Below are positions 34,975 to 44,077 of a stretch of 64,000 nt of DNA, piece after piece (positions within the stretch are counted from its first letter, which is position 1; every line of letters starts with the position of its first letter). The notes under the pieces were generated by a model that was given only the letters and a program-made list of their open reading frames with translations, was not told the DNA's origin and searched no databases. A program made the position numbers and the translations under genes. Source of the DNA: Actinomycetota bacterium (GTDB lineage: Bacteria; Actinomycetota; Acidimicrobiia; Acidimicrobiales; Iamiaceae); NCBI GenBank assembly GCA_016185275.1, contig JACPNX010000002.1, positions 62,001-126,000 of the forward strand, given 5' to 3'.

Positions 34975-35198
34975 GTGCCCGTGCCGGGCCGGGCCTCGTG
35001 GGCGGGCCGACCCTGGGTGCGCCGGTCCTCGTTCATCTCGGACTCGTGGATGTGGCGCCGTCCGCCCACGAGCGCCTCGCGCACCGATCGCTCGACCCAC
35101 TCGAGCGCCTCGCTCAGCTTGCCGGCGGCGGACACCGCTTCGTCCGACGTGCCCTCGGGGCGGCGGTGTGGGTCGTCGGCGGGTACCTGGTCGAGCAA
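34971..35198 (-). CDS. Small protein, apparently an internally shortened member of a conserved actinobacterial family
   Basis: A 75-residue protein from a TTG start at 35198, preceded by a strong ribosome-binding site (ggaggaagga). The first part TSDEAVSAAGKLSEALEWVE and the last part VREALVGGRRHIHESEM followed by RRTQGRPAHEA look, from memory, like the two ends of an actinobacterial protein of about 150 residues; the conserved middle is absent, as if removed in frame. Its stop overlaps the CoA transferase start. No function is assigned. Confidence 0.5.
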   Translation of the reverse strand: MLDQVPADDPHRRPEGTSDEAVSAAGKLSEALEWVERSVREALVGGRRHIHESEMNEDRRTQGRPAHEARPGTGT

Positions 35199-35224
35199 CG
35201 ATCCTTCCTCCGGTGAGTCGCGGT

Positions 35225-36256
35225 TCAGCGGTCGGTGGCGATGGCGAAGCACCGGTCGGCGAGGGCGCCGAGCGCGTAGGTGCCGTACATGCCGGCGAAC
35301 ATGTGGCGGGTGCGTTCGGTCCAGGCCAGTGCGGCGGGCGTGGAGATGCGGTGCACGATCTGAAGGACCCCGCCCTCGTGGACCCGGTACTCCGCCCAGG
35401 CACCGGGGTAGTCCTTCACGCACGCCACCTCCACCCAGGGCACGGTGCCGGTGGCCGCGAAGTGCCGCACCCGGTTCCGGTGGGTGTGCCCTGCGAAGTA
35501 GCCGGCGATGCGGGGGCGGCGGGCCACGACCTCGACGAGCCGCTCGGACCAGTCGGGGTGGACCCCGAAGTACGGGTCGGGCCGCTCGCTGGACGCCGGG
35601 TTCCAGGCGTGGTGGTGGCCGAAGACGAGTACCGGCCGGTCGGCCGTTGCGGCCAGTTCGTCCAGCCACTCGATCTGGTCGGCGGTCAGCCCGCCGCCGG
35701 CCTGGCCGGGCACCGTGGTGTCGAGCATGGCCAGCGTGGCGCCGGGCAAGTCGACGCGCTGGCAGGACATGTCCGCGAACGTCGCGCCGTAGTAGGCGTC
35801 GTGGTTGCCGCGCACGTGGAGAAGGCGGGCTCCGAACGCGCCCTGCCAGACCTCGACGAAGCGCTCGTACTCGGCGTGCGTCCCCGTCGCCGTGAGGTCG
35901 CCCTTCACGAGCACGACGGCCGGATCGACGGCGGAGATCTCCTCGACGGCGCCGGCGTTCATCGTCTCGGGGTAGGGCGGCTCCCCCGGTTCGCTGCGAA
36001 AGACCGGACCGACGTCAGGGTTGTCGTGGACGAGACCGCAGACCTCCTCGCCGAAGTGCACGTCGTTGACCGTCGCGAAAGTGGCGAGCCGCTCGCCCGG
36101 TTCGGGGAGGGTCTCGAACTCGAAGCCGGCCAGCTCGTGGGTGGAGCCGGGCGCCAACCCGTCGAGCCGCTCCACCTCGAGCGCACGGTGCACGACCGCC
36201 TCGCGCGATCCGACCGTGGTGAGCTCGGCGAGGTGCTCGGCCGGGATGTCGGTCAC
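35225..36256 (-). CDS. Calcineurin-like phosphoesterase (possible cyclic-nucleotide phosphodiesterase)
   Basis: A 343-residue enzyme with a metallophosphoesterase core starting near residue 60. Motifs in order: ATVNDVHFGEE, VKGDLTATG, VRGNHDAYY, FGHHHAW and FAGHTHRNRV. The double histidine FGHHH and the size are like the CpdA/Rv0805-type class, which includes 3',5'-cAMP phosphodiesterases, but the substrate is not established. No signal peptide is present. Confidence 0.88.
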   Translation of the reverse strand: MTDIPAEHLAELTTVGSREAVVHRALEVERLDGLAPGSTHELAGFEFETLPEPGERLATFATVNDVHFGEEVCGLVHDNPDVGPVFRSEPGEPPYPETMNAGAVEEISAVDPAVVLVKGDLTATGTHAEYERFVEVWQGAFGARLLHVRGNHDAYYGATFADMSCQRVDLPGATLAMLDTTVPGQAGGGLTADQIEWLDELAATADRPVLVFGHHHAWNPASSERPDPYFGVHPDWSERLVEVVARRPRIAGYFAGHTHRNRVRHFAATGTVPWVEVACVKDYPGAWAEYRVHEGGVLQIVHRISTPAALAWTERTRHMFAGMYGTYALGALADRCFAIATDR

Positions 36257-36448
36257 CGCGGCAACCTACCTGGGGCGCGAGCGGGTTCCGTCCGCGACCG
36301 ATCGCGGAGGCCCCGGCCTCGGATGGTGAAGCCTTCAGCGCGGTTCTGACACGGACCGCAGAGCCGTCGTTCTCGGGACCCGGTTGCCCGCTGGCGGGCG
36401 CAATGGGACGATCACCACGTCGCCGTTCGTCGGATGCAAGGAGGCTCC

Positions 36449-36787
36449 ATGCACACAAAGCACAGTGGAGCCGTGCGCATCAAGTTGGCCGTAGCCATCT
36501 CTCTGCTCCTTGTCTTTGCATCCGCTTCAGGCGCGGCCGCAGCTACTTCCGCAGGCCCGAACCACTCACCAGCGCGAGCCCGTACGTTTGCGGCGTCTGG
36601 CTACTTTGCGCCTTACCCTGGGAACAACGTCACCCCGCAGGCAGAGTCGGGCGATATCACGGCCGGCTCCTGCACCTACAGGCAGGCAATCGACAACCCC
36701 GATCCCTCGGGATATACGTACTCTGCCCCGGTGAACCGAGCGTGTGTTCCAATGACTCCTCGCCCGCTCGCCGGAATGCTGGGATGA
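36449..36787 (+). CDS. Small secreted protein of unknown function in a lower-GC patch
   Basis: A 112-residue protein with a clear signal peptide (basic start, then LAVAISLLLVFASASGAAAA). The mature part has FAPYPGNNVTPQAESGDITAG and one CTYRQ cysteine. A strong ribosome-binding site (aaggagg) precedes ATG 36449. The first 60 coding bases are about 57% G+C by count, well below the neighbours, so acquisition by transfer is likely. It overlaps the next gene by four bases (ATGA). Confidence 0.65.
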   Translation: MHTKHSGAVRIKLAVAISLLLVFASASGAAAATSAGPNHSPARARTFAASGYFAPYPGNNVTPQAESGDITAGSCTYRQAIDNPDPSGYTYSAPVNRACVPMTPRPLAGMLG

Positions 36788-37260
36788 GCGGCGTCGAGGG
36801 TGGCTGGGCGCCCCACCCGGGCTCTCCCGGTGTCGACGCGAGCCGTCTCCCGCCCGCCGAGCCAGGCCGTGTCGTGGGTCTTGGCGCCATCTGCGATCTC
36901 AGGTCACGGCCATCCGGTGCACATCACGCTCGCACCTTTTCCGTAGGTGAGTTCGTCACGTTGGACGATGGCCGGCGCGTGATCCTGCACGATGATCGGG
37001 GTTTCACCATTGGCTGGAGGTCAACCGGCGAATCGCGTTCTGGCGACGTCCGAGAACTCGAAACTCTGGAAGGTCTGACTCGAGACGTCCTGAACGTCGT
37101 CCTCCCCGACGAAGATGAGTGCGCCGACGACCACCCGTGGGCTTGGCTCGCCGACCTGGCTCGGGCTCGCGGTCTGGATGTGACGGCGGAGGACCTGCGA
37201 CGTGTTCCGTACGAGGTCGTCTTCACCGAGAACGTGCATCGATGGTTGGCCGCTGGCTGA
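36784..37260 (+). CDS. Hypothetical protein, partner of the small secreted protein
   Basis: A 158-residue protein not recognised. Residues about 55-75 (FSVGEFVTLDDGRRVILHDD) look like a small beta-domain, followed by two acidic helices (ETLEGLTRDVLNVVLPDEDE and WAWLADLARARGLDVTAEDL). No signal peptide. The start ATG lies inside the stop of the upstream gene, so the two are a unit. Codon use is also less G+C-biased than in flanking genes. Confidence 0.6.
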   Translation: MSGVEGGWAPHPGSPGVDASRLPPAEPGRVVGLGAICDLRSRPSGAHHARTFSVGEFVTLDDGRRVILHDDRGFTIGWRSTGESRSGDVRELETLEGLTRDVLNVVLPDEDECADDHPWAWLADLARARGLDVTAEDLRRVPYEVVFTENVHRWLAAG

Positions 37261-37436
37261 AGCCAGGGGACATCGCCGCCGCGTCGCCGGGCGCTCGGTG
37301 GCAAGCCCCGACGATCGGCGCCCCGGCTGCGCCCACCGCCCGGGGCGGCGCGAAGAGCCCGCGGCCCCGCGGCCCCGCGGCCCGGTTGGCCGGTCACGGG
37401 CGTCGTGGACGCGGTCGTACCGGCCGCGCTCGGGCC

Positions 37437-38603
37437 TCAGCCGCCGCTGATGGCGTGCACCTCGGAGTGGGCTTCGGGCGGCAGCGGCGTGGGGTCGTCG
37501 GCCCGTGCCAGCCACCCGGCGGGCAGCGCGACGGGTCGCGGCCCGGCTGTGTGGCCGCGCACGAGCCGGCCCGCGCCGGGCGGCGAGGGCAGGTCCGCAC
37601 CCAGCTCGTCCACCAGCGCGTGGAGGAGCTCGTCGAGCTCGGCCAGCGTGGCCACCTGCGCCAGGCGCGCCCGCCGGTCACCGCCCACGGGGAAGCCCTT
37701 GAGGTACCAGCCGGTGTGCTTGCGGATCTCCCGAGCGGCTCGCTCGGTGCCGAGATGCTCGCCCAGCAGGACCGCATGGCGCTGCAGCACGGCGACCACC
37801 TCGCCGAGCGGCGGTTCGGGACGGACCGGCCGCCCGGCGAAGGCGTCAGCGAGCTGGCCGAACAGCCAGGGCCGGCCGAGGCAACCGCGCCCGACGACGA
37901 CCCCATCGCAGCCGGTCCGGGCCATCATCCGCAGGGCGTCACCGGCCTCGAAGACGTCGCCGTTGCCCAGCACCGGGATCGTCGTCACGGCCGCTTTGAG
38001 CTCGGCGATAGCGCCCCAGTCCGCACCGCCGCTGTAGAGCTGCTCGGCGGTGCGGGCATGGAGGGCGACAGCCGCGGCGCCTTCGTCCTCGGCGATGCGG
38101 CCGGTGTCGAGGAACGTGCGCAGGCGCGCGTCGACACCGATCCGGAACTTGAGGCTGACGGGTACGCCGGCCGGTTCGGCGGCGAGCACGGCGGCCCGGA
38201 CGATCGAGCGCAGCAACGCCCGGCGCACGGGGAGCGCTGCGCCCCCTCCCTTGCGGGTCACCTTCGCAGCCGGGCAACCGAGGTTGAGATCCACGTGGTG
38301 CACGCCCACCTCGCCCACGAGGCGCCGCACGGCCTCGCCCACCACCGCCGGGTCGACCCCGTAGATCTGCACGCTGCGAGGCGATTCGCCGGCTTCCGCC
38401 GACACCATCTGCATCGTCCGCCCGTTGCGCTCGACCAGTGCCCGGGCGGTGATCATCTCGCTCACGTAGAGGCCCGCACCGAAGCTGCGGCACAGTGCGC
38501 GGAAGGCGGCGTTGGTGACTCCGGCCATCGGCGCGAGTACGACCGGCGGGTCGACGGTCAGCGGCCCGATCCGCAGCGCGGCCGCTGCTCGGGTCAACGC
38601 CAC
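37437..38603 (-). CDS. dusB: tRNA-dihydrouridine synthase
   Basis: A 388-residue FMN enzyme that reduces uridines in tRNA. APMAGVTNAAFRAL, IYGVDPAVVGEAVR, the catalytic-cysteine motif LNLGCPAAKVTRKGGGAAL, and IPVLGNGDVFEAGDALRMM with CDGVVVGRGCLGRPWLF are all present. GTG 38603 is the chosen start; the gene overlaps the end of maf by ten bases. Subgroup DusB is inferred from the GCP-motif context and length. Confidence 0.94.
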   Translation of the reverse strand: MALTRAAAALRIGPLTVDPPVVLAPMAGVTNAAFRALCRSFGAGLYVSEMITARALVERNGRTMQMVSAEAGESPRSVQIYGVDPAVVGEAVRRLVGEVGVHHVDLNLGCPAAKVTRKGGGAALPVRRALLRSIVRAAVLAAEPAGVPVSLKFRIGVDARLRTFLDTGRIAEDEGAAAVALHARTAEQLYSGGADWGAIAELKAAVTTIPVLGNGDVFEAGDALRMMARTGCDGVVVGRGCLGRPWLFGQLADAFAGRPVRPEPPLGEVVAVLQRHAVLLGEHLGTERAAREIRKHTGWYLKGFPVGGDRRARLAQVATLAELDELLHALVDELGADLPSPPGAGRLVRGHTAGPRPVALPAGWLARADDPTPLPPEAHSEVHAISGG

Positions 38604-39202
38604 AACGTCACCACGTCCACCCCGACGGCCGAGAGCAGGCGCCGCAAGAGCGGCAGCGACAGGCCGATCACGTTCGACGGATCCCCTTCGACTCCCTCCA
38701 CGAACACCGACGCCCGGCCGTCGAGCGTGAAGGACCCCGCGACGTCGAACGGTTCGCCGGTGGCGACGTAGGCGTCGACCTCGGCGTCGGTCATGTCCCC
38801 GAAGTGCACGGTGGTGACGGCGGCGGCCGCGGCGCGCCGGTCCGTGCCGGTGTCGACCAGGCAGTGACCGGTCCAGAGGCGGCCCGAGCGGCCCCGCATG
38901 GCCCGGATGCGCGCCGCGGCCTCGGTGGCCGAGCCCGGTTTGCCCCAGGACCGGCCGTCGAGCTCGAACAACGAGTCGCACCCGACCACCAACGCGCCGG
39001 CCACGCCACGCCGCCCGACGACCGCGTCGGCCTTGGCGGAGGCGAGGCGCACCACCAGGTCGTCCACGGGCACGTCGGTCGCGGCCGCCACCGCGTCCTC
39101 GTCGACTCCCGACACGACGACCTCGGGGTCGAACCCGGCCTGGCGCAGCAGCCCCAGCCTGGCCGGCGAGGCGGAGGCCAGGACCAGGCGGCGGGCCGGC
39201 AC
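38594..39202 (-). CDS. maf: Maf-family nucleoside triphosphate pyrophosphatase
   Basis: A 202-residue Maf protein, a housecleaning hydrolase for non-canonical nucleotides such as m5UTP or dTTP. The opening LVLASASPARLGLLRQAG (LASxSPRR), the ALVVGCDSLFELDG segment, GKPGSATEAAARIRAM and the final EGVEGDPSNVIGLSLPLL are family hallmarks. GTG 39202 starts the protein directly before the signature. It lies between accE and dus in the same direction. Confidence 0.95.
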   Translation of the reverse strand: MPARRLVLASASPARLGLLRQAGFDPEVVVSGVDEDAVAAATDVPVDDLVVRLASAKADAVVGRRGVAGALVVGCDSLFELDGRSWGKPGSATEAAARIRAMRGRSGRLWTGHCLVDTGTDRRAAAAAVTTVHFGDMTDAEVDAYVATGEPFDVAGSFTLDGRASVFVEGVEGDPSNVIGLSLPLLRRLLSAVGVDVVTLWR

Positions 39203-39213
39203 GGGATCGGGCG

Positions 39214-39426
39214 CTACCAGGGACGGTCGCGCCGGGCGGGGACCGGTTTGGTCCACCAGCGGCCGGACCAGCGCCAGCGGGGCGCCTCTTCGGCGACCGG
39301 CGGCGGCGCGGGGCGGGGCCACACGACCTCGACGGCCGCGACGATCGCCGCCACCTCCTCGGGGTCGGCGTCCACCGGTGGCTCGACCCGGGGCGCGGAA
39401 ACCTCGTCCCGGCGGGTGGGGCTCAC
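39214..39426 (-). CDS. accE: Acyl-CoA carboxylase epsilon subunit
   Basis: A 70-residue protein. The segment DADPEEVAAIVAAVEVVWP and the terminal tryptophan-rich tail (RWRWSGRWWTKP) match actinobacterial epsilon subunits, which stabilise the alpha-beta complex of acetyl/propionyl-CoA carboxylases. The start GTG overlaps the stop of the beta-subunit gene by four bases, the standard arrangement in Actinobacteria. Confidence 0.85.
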   Translation of the reverse strand: MSPTRRDEVSAPRVEPPVDADPEEVAAIVAAVEVVWPRPAPPPVAEEAPRWRWSGRWWTKPVPARRDRPW

Positions 39427-40973
39427 AGCGGCACGTTGCCGTGCTTGCGCTTCGGCAGCTCCTCGCGCTTGGAGCGCAGCATCTCGAGGCCGGCGATGAG
39501 CTTGACCCGGGTGTCAGCGGGGTCGATGACGTCGTCCACGTACCCGCGCTCCGCGGCCACGTACGGGTTCAGCCAGCGTTCCGAGTAGTCGTCGATCAGC
39601 TCGGCCCGCTTGGCCACCGGGTCCTCGGCCGTCGTGATCTCCTTGCGGTAGGCGATCTCGACCGCACCCTGGGCTCCCATGACCGCGAGCTCGGCCGACG
39701 GCCACGCGAAAGCGAGGTCGGCGCCGATCGACTTCGAGTTCATGACCACGTAGGCGCCGCCGTATGCCTTGCGGGTGATGACCTGAATGCGCGGGACAGT
39801 GGCTTCACAATAGGCGTAGAGCAGCTTGGCGCCGTGGCGGATGATGCCGCCATGCTCCTGGTCCACGCCAGGCAGGAATCCCGGCACGTCCACGAACGTG
39901 ACGAGCGGAATGTTGAACGCGTCGCAGGTGCGGACGAACCGGGCCGCCTTCTCGGATGCGTCGATGTCGAGCACGCCGGCGAAGTGCATCGGCTGGTTGC
40001 CGACGATGCCGACCGACTGGCCCCCGATGCGGGCGAAGCCGCACACGATGTTCTTGGCCCAGTGGGGGAAGTACTCGAAGAAGTCACCCTCGTCGACGAC
40101 CGCGGTGATCACGGAGTGCAGGTCGTAGGGCTGGTTGGAGTTGTCCGGCATGAGGTCGACGAGCTCGGGGCAGAGCCGGCCCGGATCGTCGGCGCCGGCC
40201 ACGACCGGCGGCTCCTCGAGGTTGTTCGAGGGCAGGAACGACAGCAGGTAGCGGACGTCGTCGAGGCACGCCTTGTCGTCGGGCGACACGAAGCTGGCCA
40301 CGCCGGACTTGGCCGCGTGGGCCATGGCCCCGCCCAGCTCCTGTTGCGTCACCTCGGCACCCGTCACCGTCTTCACCACGTCCGGTCCGGTGATGAACAT
40401 GTAGCTCGTCTGGTCGACCATGAAGATGAAGTCGGTCATCGCCGGGCTGTAGACCGCACCACCGGCACACGGCCCCATGATCACGCTCACCTGCGGCGTG
40501 ACACCAGAAGCCAGCACGTTCCGATAGAAGATCCCGCCGTAGGAAGCCAGGCTCACCGGGCCCTCCTGGATGCGGGCGCCGGCACCGTCGTTGATGCCCA
40601 CCACCGGCGCTCCCACCTTCAGCGCCAAGTCCATGAGCTTGTGGATCTTCTCGGCGAACACCTCGCCCAGGGCGCCGCCGAACAAGGTGAAGTCCTGTGA
40701 GAAGACGAAGACCTTGCGGCCGTCGACCAGGCCCCAGCCGGTGATCACGCCGTCGGTGTAGGGGCGTTCCGGGATGTCGGCATTTCGGTGTCGCGCCAGC
40801 ATGTCCAGCTCGTGGAACGAACCGGCATCGAGCAGGTACTCGATCCGCTCGCGAGCCAGCATCTTGCCCCGCTCGTGCTGGCGCGCGATCGACCGCTCGG
40901 AGCCCGGCTGGAGCGCCTCCGCCTTGCGCTGCTTGAGGTCCTCGAGCCGCTCGCGGATGGGGTGGTCGGCCAT
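39423..40973 (-). CDS. accD: Acyl-CoA carboxylase beta subunit (propionyl/acetyl-CoA carboxyltransferase)
   Basis: A 516-residue carboxyltransferase. Both crotonase-type halves are present: FGGALGEVFAEKIHKLMDLA with GAGARIQEG, GPCAGGAVYSPAMTDF, then VDVPGFLPGVDQEHGGIIRHGAK and KAYGGAYVVMNSK with AVMGAQGAVEIAYRKE. It transfers carboxyl groups from biotin to propionyl- or acetyl-CoA and needs a biotinylated alpha subunit, which is not in the window. The epsilon gene follows directly. Confidence 0.95.
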   Translation of the reverse strand: MADHPIRERLEDLKQRKAEALQPGSERSIARQHERGKMLARERIEYLLDAGSFHELDMLARHRNADIPERPYTDGVITGWGLVDGRKVFVFSQDFTLFGGALGEVFAEKIHKLMDLALKVGAPVVGINDGAGARIQEGPVSLASYGGIFYRNVLASGVTPQVSVIMGPCAGGAVYSPAMTDFIFMVDQTSYMFITGPDVVKTVTGAEVTQQELGGAMAHAAKSGVASFVSPDDKACLDDVRYLLSFLPSNNLEEPPVVAGADDPGRLCPELVDLMPDNSNQPYDLHSVITAVVDEGDFFEYFPHWAKNIVCGFARIGGQSVGIVGNQPMHFAGVLDIDASEKAARFVRTCDAFNIPLVTFVDVPGFLPGVDQEHGGIIRHGAKLLYAYCEATVPRIQVITRKAYGGAYVVMNSKSIGADLAFAWPSAELAVMGAQGAVEIAYRKEITTAEDPVAKRAELIDDYSERWLNPYVAAERGYVDDVIDPADTRVKLIAGLEMLRSKREELPKRKHGNVPL

Positions 40974-41194
40974 GCGCGGAGGCTACGCGGGCCGGTTGCA
41001 GCCGTCCCAACCTGAGGACGCGGGGCGCGACCGGTCGGGCGTCCGGTTTCGCGTCACGTTCGCCGGAGCCACCGAGGACGGATGGCCTGTGCGCCGCCTG
41101 CAGCTTCGGGCACCTCCGCTGGACGCGCCACCCGAACGCGTGGACCGAACCCCCGCTCGTGCTCTGACCCCCCACCCCTGCGGGGCCGGCCGCT

Positions 41195-41325
41195 TGTCCA
41201 ACCCAGGCTCGTCTTGGCCGTGCCGCGGTCCAGGTGCCGGTGAGGCAACGGAGCTGGAACCAGCGCAGCAGGTCAGCGGCGAGGGCGACGGTCATCCTCA
41301 CGGACCTCGTGCTCTGTACGTACGT
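41195..41325 (-). pseudogene. Fragment resembling the C-terminus of an IS1380-type transposase
   Basis: Within the 543-base gap 40974-41516, the reverse strand encodes RMTVALAADLLRWFQLRCLTG, which resembles the alanine/leucine-rich helix near the end of IS1380-family transposases. The remainder of the transposase and the terminal inverted repeats are absent. Resemblance is from memory and weak. Confidence 0.35.
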
Positions 41326-41403
41326 CACGGGTTCCTGCCGTTCCACGGGCATCGCCTCTACCGGCGCGTCAGCGACCTGGAGCAAGCACTTCGGCAGACC
41401 TGA
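41315..41403 (+). pseudogene. Fragment resembling a GNAT C-terminus
   Basis: ALYVRHGFLPFHGHRLYRRV followed by SDLEQALRQT and a stop at 41401-41403 has the YxxxGFxP pattern seen at the end of GNAT acetyltransferases, without the rest of the domain. It neighbours the transposase-like fragment, so the gap looks like decayed accessory DNA. Nothing else is visible in this gap. Confidence 0.3.
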
Positions 41404-41502
41404 CGTCGGGCGATAGCAGTGGCCGGCGCGGCCAACGTTGCCCCCACCGTCGGGTCCGCGGCGGCGTCGACCGCAGCCGCCCATCACTCGGCAAGCGGCA
41501 GG

Positions 41503-41508
41503 TAGCGT
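41503..41508 (+). promoter_or_regulatory. Leaderless -10 box TAGCGT of ligC
   Basis: TAGCGT is followed by eight bases and GTG 41517. Confidence 0.5.
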
Positions 41509-41516
41509 CGCCGGTC

Positions 41517-42605
41517 GTGGACCTGCCGCTGCCGACCACGCTCGCACCCATGCTGGCGAAGGCCGTCGACGCCCTACCGGAGGGTTCGCCCGGCGAGTGG
41601 TGGTTCGAACCGAAGTGGGACGGGTTCCGCTGCACCGTGTTCCGGGACGGCGACGACGTGGTGCTCGGCAGCCGCAACGAGCGGCCGATGACCCGGTACT
41701 TCCCCGAGCTGCTCGGGCCCCTGCGCGACGCGCTGCCCCCGCACGCCGTCGTGGACGGAGAGATCGTGGTCGCCACCGAGCAGGGCCTCGACTTCGACCT
41801 GCTCGGCCAGCGCATCCACCCGGCCGAGTCGCGCATCCGCCGGCTCGCCGAGGAGACACCGGCGTCCTTCGTCGCCTTCGACCTGCTGTACGACTGCCGT
41901 CGGAACCTGCTCGACCAGCCGTTCGCCGAGCGCCGGACCGCCCTCGAGGCGGTGCTCGCGGGAGCGGGATCATCGATCCACCTCACGCCGGCCACGACCG
42001 ACCGCACCGTGGCCGAGCGCTGGTTCACGAGCTTCGAGGGCGCAGGCCTCGACGGCGTGGTGGCCAAGCGGGCGAGCAGCACCTACGAACCGGACAAGCG
42101 GGGCTGGCTGAAGATCAAGCACCAGCGCACCGCCGACGTGGTGGTCGCCGGGTACCGCGTGCACAAGGACGGGGAAGGCGTCGGTTCGCTGCTCCTCGGG
42201 CTCTACGACGGCGACGGCCAGCTCCACCACGTCGGTGTGGCCGCGTCGTTCACCGCGGCGAAACGTCGGGACCTGCTGGTCGAGCTGGAGCCTCTGGCGC
42301 TCGAACCCAGCGACCTCGCCGCGCATCCGTGGGGCGAGTGGGCCGAGGCGCAGGCCCACGCGGCCGTAGGTGGTGCTCGCCTGCCCGGGGCGGTGTCGCG
42401 CTGGAACGCCAAGAAGGATCTGTCGTGGGTGCCGATCCCGGCTGACCGGGTGGCCGAGGTGGCGTTCGAGCGCGTCGACCACGGCCGCTTCCGCCACACC
42501 GCCCGGTTCCAGCGCTGGCGACCCGACCGGGTGCCGGCGTCGTGCACGTTCGAACAAGTGGAGGTCGTCCCGCCGATCGAGCTGCGCGAGGTGTTCGGCG
42601 CCTGA
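41517..42605 (+). CDS. ligC: ATP-dependent DNA ligase C
   Basis: A 362-residue ligase. The adenylated lysine is in WFEPKWDGFRCTVF (motif I, KxDG), motif III is SFVAFDLLYD, motif IV GLDGVVAKR and motif V GWLKIKHQRTADVVVAG. The OB domain follows. Size and motifs match LigC of mycobacteria, which seals ends in repair and non-homologous end joining. It is convergent with a PolDom gene, the same arrangement as ligC (Rv3731) and Rv3730c in Mycobacterium tuberculosis. Confidence 0.95.
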   Translation: MDLPLPTTLAPMLAKAVDALPEGSPGEWWFEPKWDGFRCTVFRDGDDVVLGSRNERPMTRYFPELLGPLRDALPPHAVVDGEIVVATEQGLDFDLLGQRIHPAESRIRRLAEETPASFVAFDLLYDCRRNLLDQPFAERRTALEAVLAGAGSSIHLTPATTDRTVAERWFTSFEGAGLDGVVAKRASSTYEPDKRGWLKIKHQRTADVVVAGYRVHKDGEGVGSLLLGLYDGDGQLHHVGVAASFTAAKRRDLLVELEPLALEPSDLAAHPWGEWAEAQAHAAVGGARLPGAVSRWNAKKDLSWVPIPADRVAEVAFERVDHGRFRHTARFQRWRPDRVPASCTFEQVEVVPPIELREVFGA

Positions 42606-42818
42606 GCGCAACGGCGTTCGGTCCTGTCCATGTGGAATCAGGGATCGGCACCAGCCGGCCGACACCACCGGTCGGCGCCGGCAGCCCGTCGCGGTGGATC
42701 CCGATCCCGACGCCCCTGCGGCGGCGCGGCGCGCGGCGGGGCCGCGGCCTGCCGAGCCCAACCCCGCCGAGCCGAACCCCGCCCTCCGCCCGAGCCGATC
42801 GGCCCCGCTAGCCGCCCG

Positions 42819-43868
42819 CTAGCCATGGCGCCCGGCACCATCACCGGACGGCGGCTTGGCGGCCCGGCTCGGTGCCACCCGGGGCGGCTCGTTCGGTTGC
42901 TTCGGGTACACGGGCGGCCACGGTGCATCCATGAGACCCGCGGCCATGTCGCGCTCGGACATGGCCAGCAGCGGATCGATCGACTGCGGAGCCGCCGCCT
43001 TGCCCGCCCAGGGGTCGCCCTCGGCGGCGACCTTGGCGGGGACGGACGCCAGCGTCAGATCGTCGGGCTGGACCGTGGGGACTTCGTCCCAGCGGATCGG
43101 CGTGGAGACCTGGCCGCCGACCCGGGCGCGCACCGACCAGGCACCGAACACGGTCTTGTGCGGTGCGTTCTGGTTGAAGTCGACGAACACGCGCCGGCCG
43201 CGCTCCTCCTTCCACCAGGCGGCGGTGAGCAGCTCGGGCCGCCGCCGCTCGAGCTCGCGTGCCAGCGCGACGGCGGCCGCTCGCACCGCGTAGGAGTCCC
43301 AGCGGGGCTCCAGGTGCACGTACACGTGCAGGCCTCGTGACCCCGTGGTCTTGACGTGGCTGGCGATGCCGAGCTCGTCGAGCAGCGCCTTCACCTCACC
43401 CGCACCCGCACGGACCTCGTCGAAGGTGACGCCCGGGGACGGGTCGAGGTCGACGCGCAGCTCGTCGACCCGCTCGGGTTCGGCGGCGAGGTAGGGCCAG
43501 GGATGGAAGCCGAGGCAACCGAGGTTCACGGCCCAGAGCACGTGGGCGAGATCGGCTACGACCAGGGCGTTGCTCGTGGTGCCGTTGGGGGTGGCGACGA
43601 CCGTGGTCTGCAGCCACTCCGGCGCGCCTTCGGGCACGCGCTTCTGGAAGAAGGACTTCCCCGAGGCGCCTTCGGGGAAGCGCTGGAGCATCGTGGGTCG
43701 GCCGCCCATGGCGGCCCGCAAGGGCTCGGCGACCGACTCGTAGTAGCGGACGAGATCGAGCTTCGTCTCTCCACGGGCCGCGAAGAAGACCTTGTCCGGA
43801 TGGGTGATCCGGACCGTGCGGTGGCCGAGTGGACCGTCGACCTCGACCTCCACCTCCTGGCCCGGCAC
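42819..43868 (-). CDS. LigD-type polymerase domain protein (PolDom primase-polymerase)
   Basis: A 349-residue archaeo-eukaryotic primase-type polymerase. The catalytic DxD is in ELRVDLDPSPG, the histidine motif is SRGLHVYVHL, and the third acidic site is FVDFNQNA; the opening ITHPDKVFFAARGETKLDLVRYYESVA and RFPEGASGKSFFQKRVP are LigD PolDom signatures. Such enzymes fill gaps and add ribonucleotides in end joining. GTG 43868 is the start. The last 60 residues are a proline-rich tail. Confidence 0.94.
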   Translation of the reverse strand: MPGQEVEVEVDGPLGHRTVRITHPDKVFFAARGETKLDLVRYYESVAEPLRAAMGGRPTMLQRFPEGASGKSFFQKRVPEGAPEWLQTTVVATPNGTTSNALVVADLAHVLWAVNLGCLGFHPWPYLAAEPERVDELRVDLDPSPGVTFDEVRAGAGEVKALLDELGIASHVKTTGSRGLHVYVHLEPRWDSYAVRAAAVALARELERRRPELLTAAWWKEERGRRVFVDFNQNAPHKTVFGAWSVRARVGGQVSTPIRWDEVPTVQPDDLTLASVPAKVAAEGDPWAGKAAAPQSIDPLLAMSERDMAAGLMDAPWPPVYPKQPNEPPRVAPSRAAKPPSGDGAGRHG

Positions 43869-44049
43869 GGGGCAAACCTATTCACGAGCCGGCATGGACC
43901 GGAGGAAATGGCCCGAACGGACTATGGGAACGACCCGCCCGGTGCTGCAACATCTCGGTCATCGTCCTGGGCTGATCGAAGCCTCAGCTGAAGCATTCGT
44001 CCAGGCGATCGGCACTCGGTACTGGGGGGTCCGGGAGCCTGGCCCGACG

Positions 44050-44070
44050 GTGGGCGGCTCAGCCGCCCAC
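44050..44070 (-). terminator. Hairpin downstream of the exonuclease gene
   Basis: GTGGGCGGC and GCCGCCCAC form a perfect 9-bp stem around a 3-base loop, 8 bases past the stop of the 44078-45013 gene. There is no T-run, as is common for actinobacterial terminators. Confidence 0.5.
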
Positions 44071-44077
44071 CCAACGG

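Noticed and set aside
44050..44070. Rho-independent terminator after the exonuclease gene
   Set aside because: The hairpin is perfect but lacks a T-run, so it is listed only as a terminator-like hairpin with moderate confidence.
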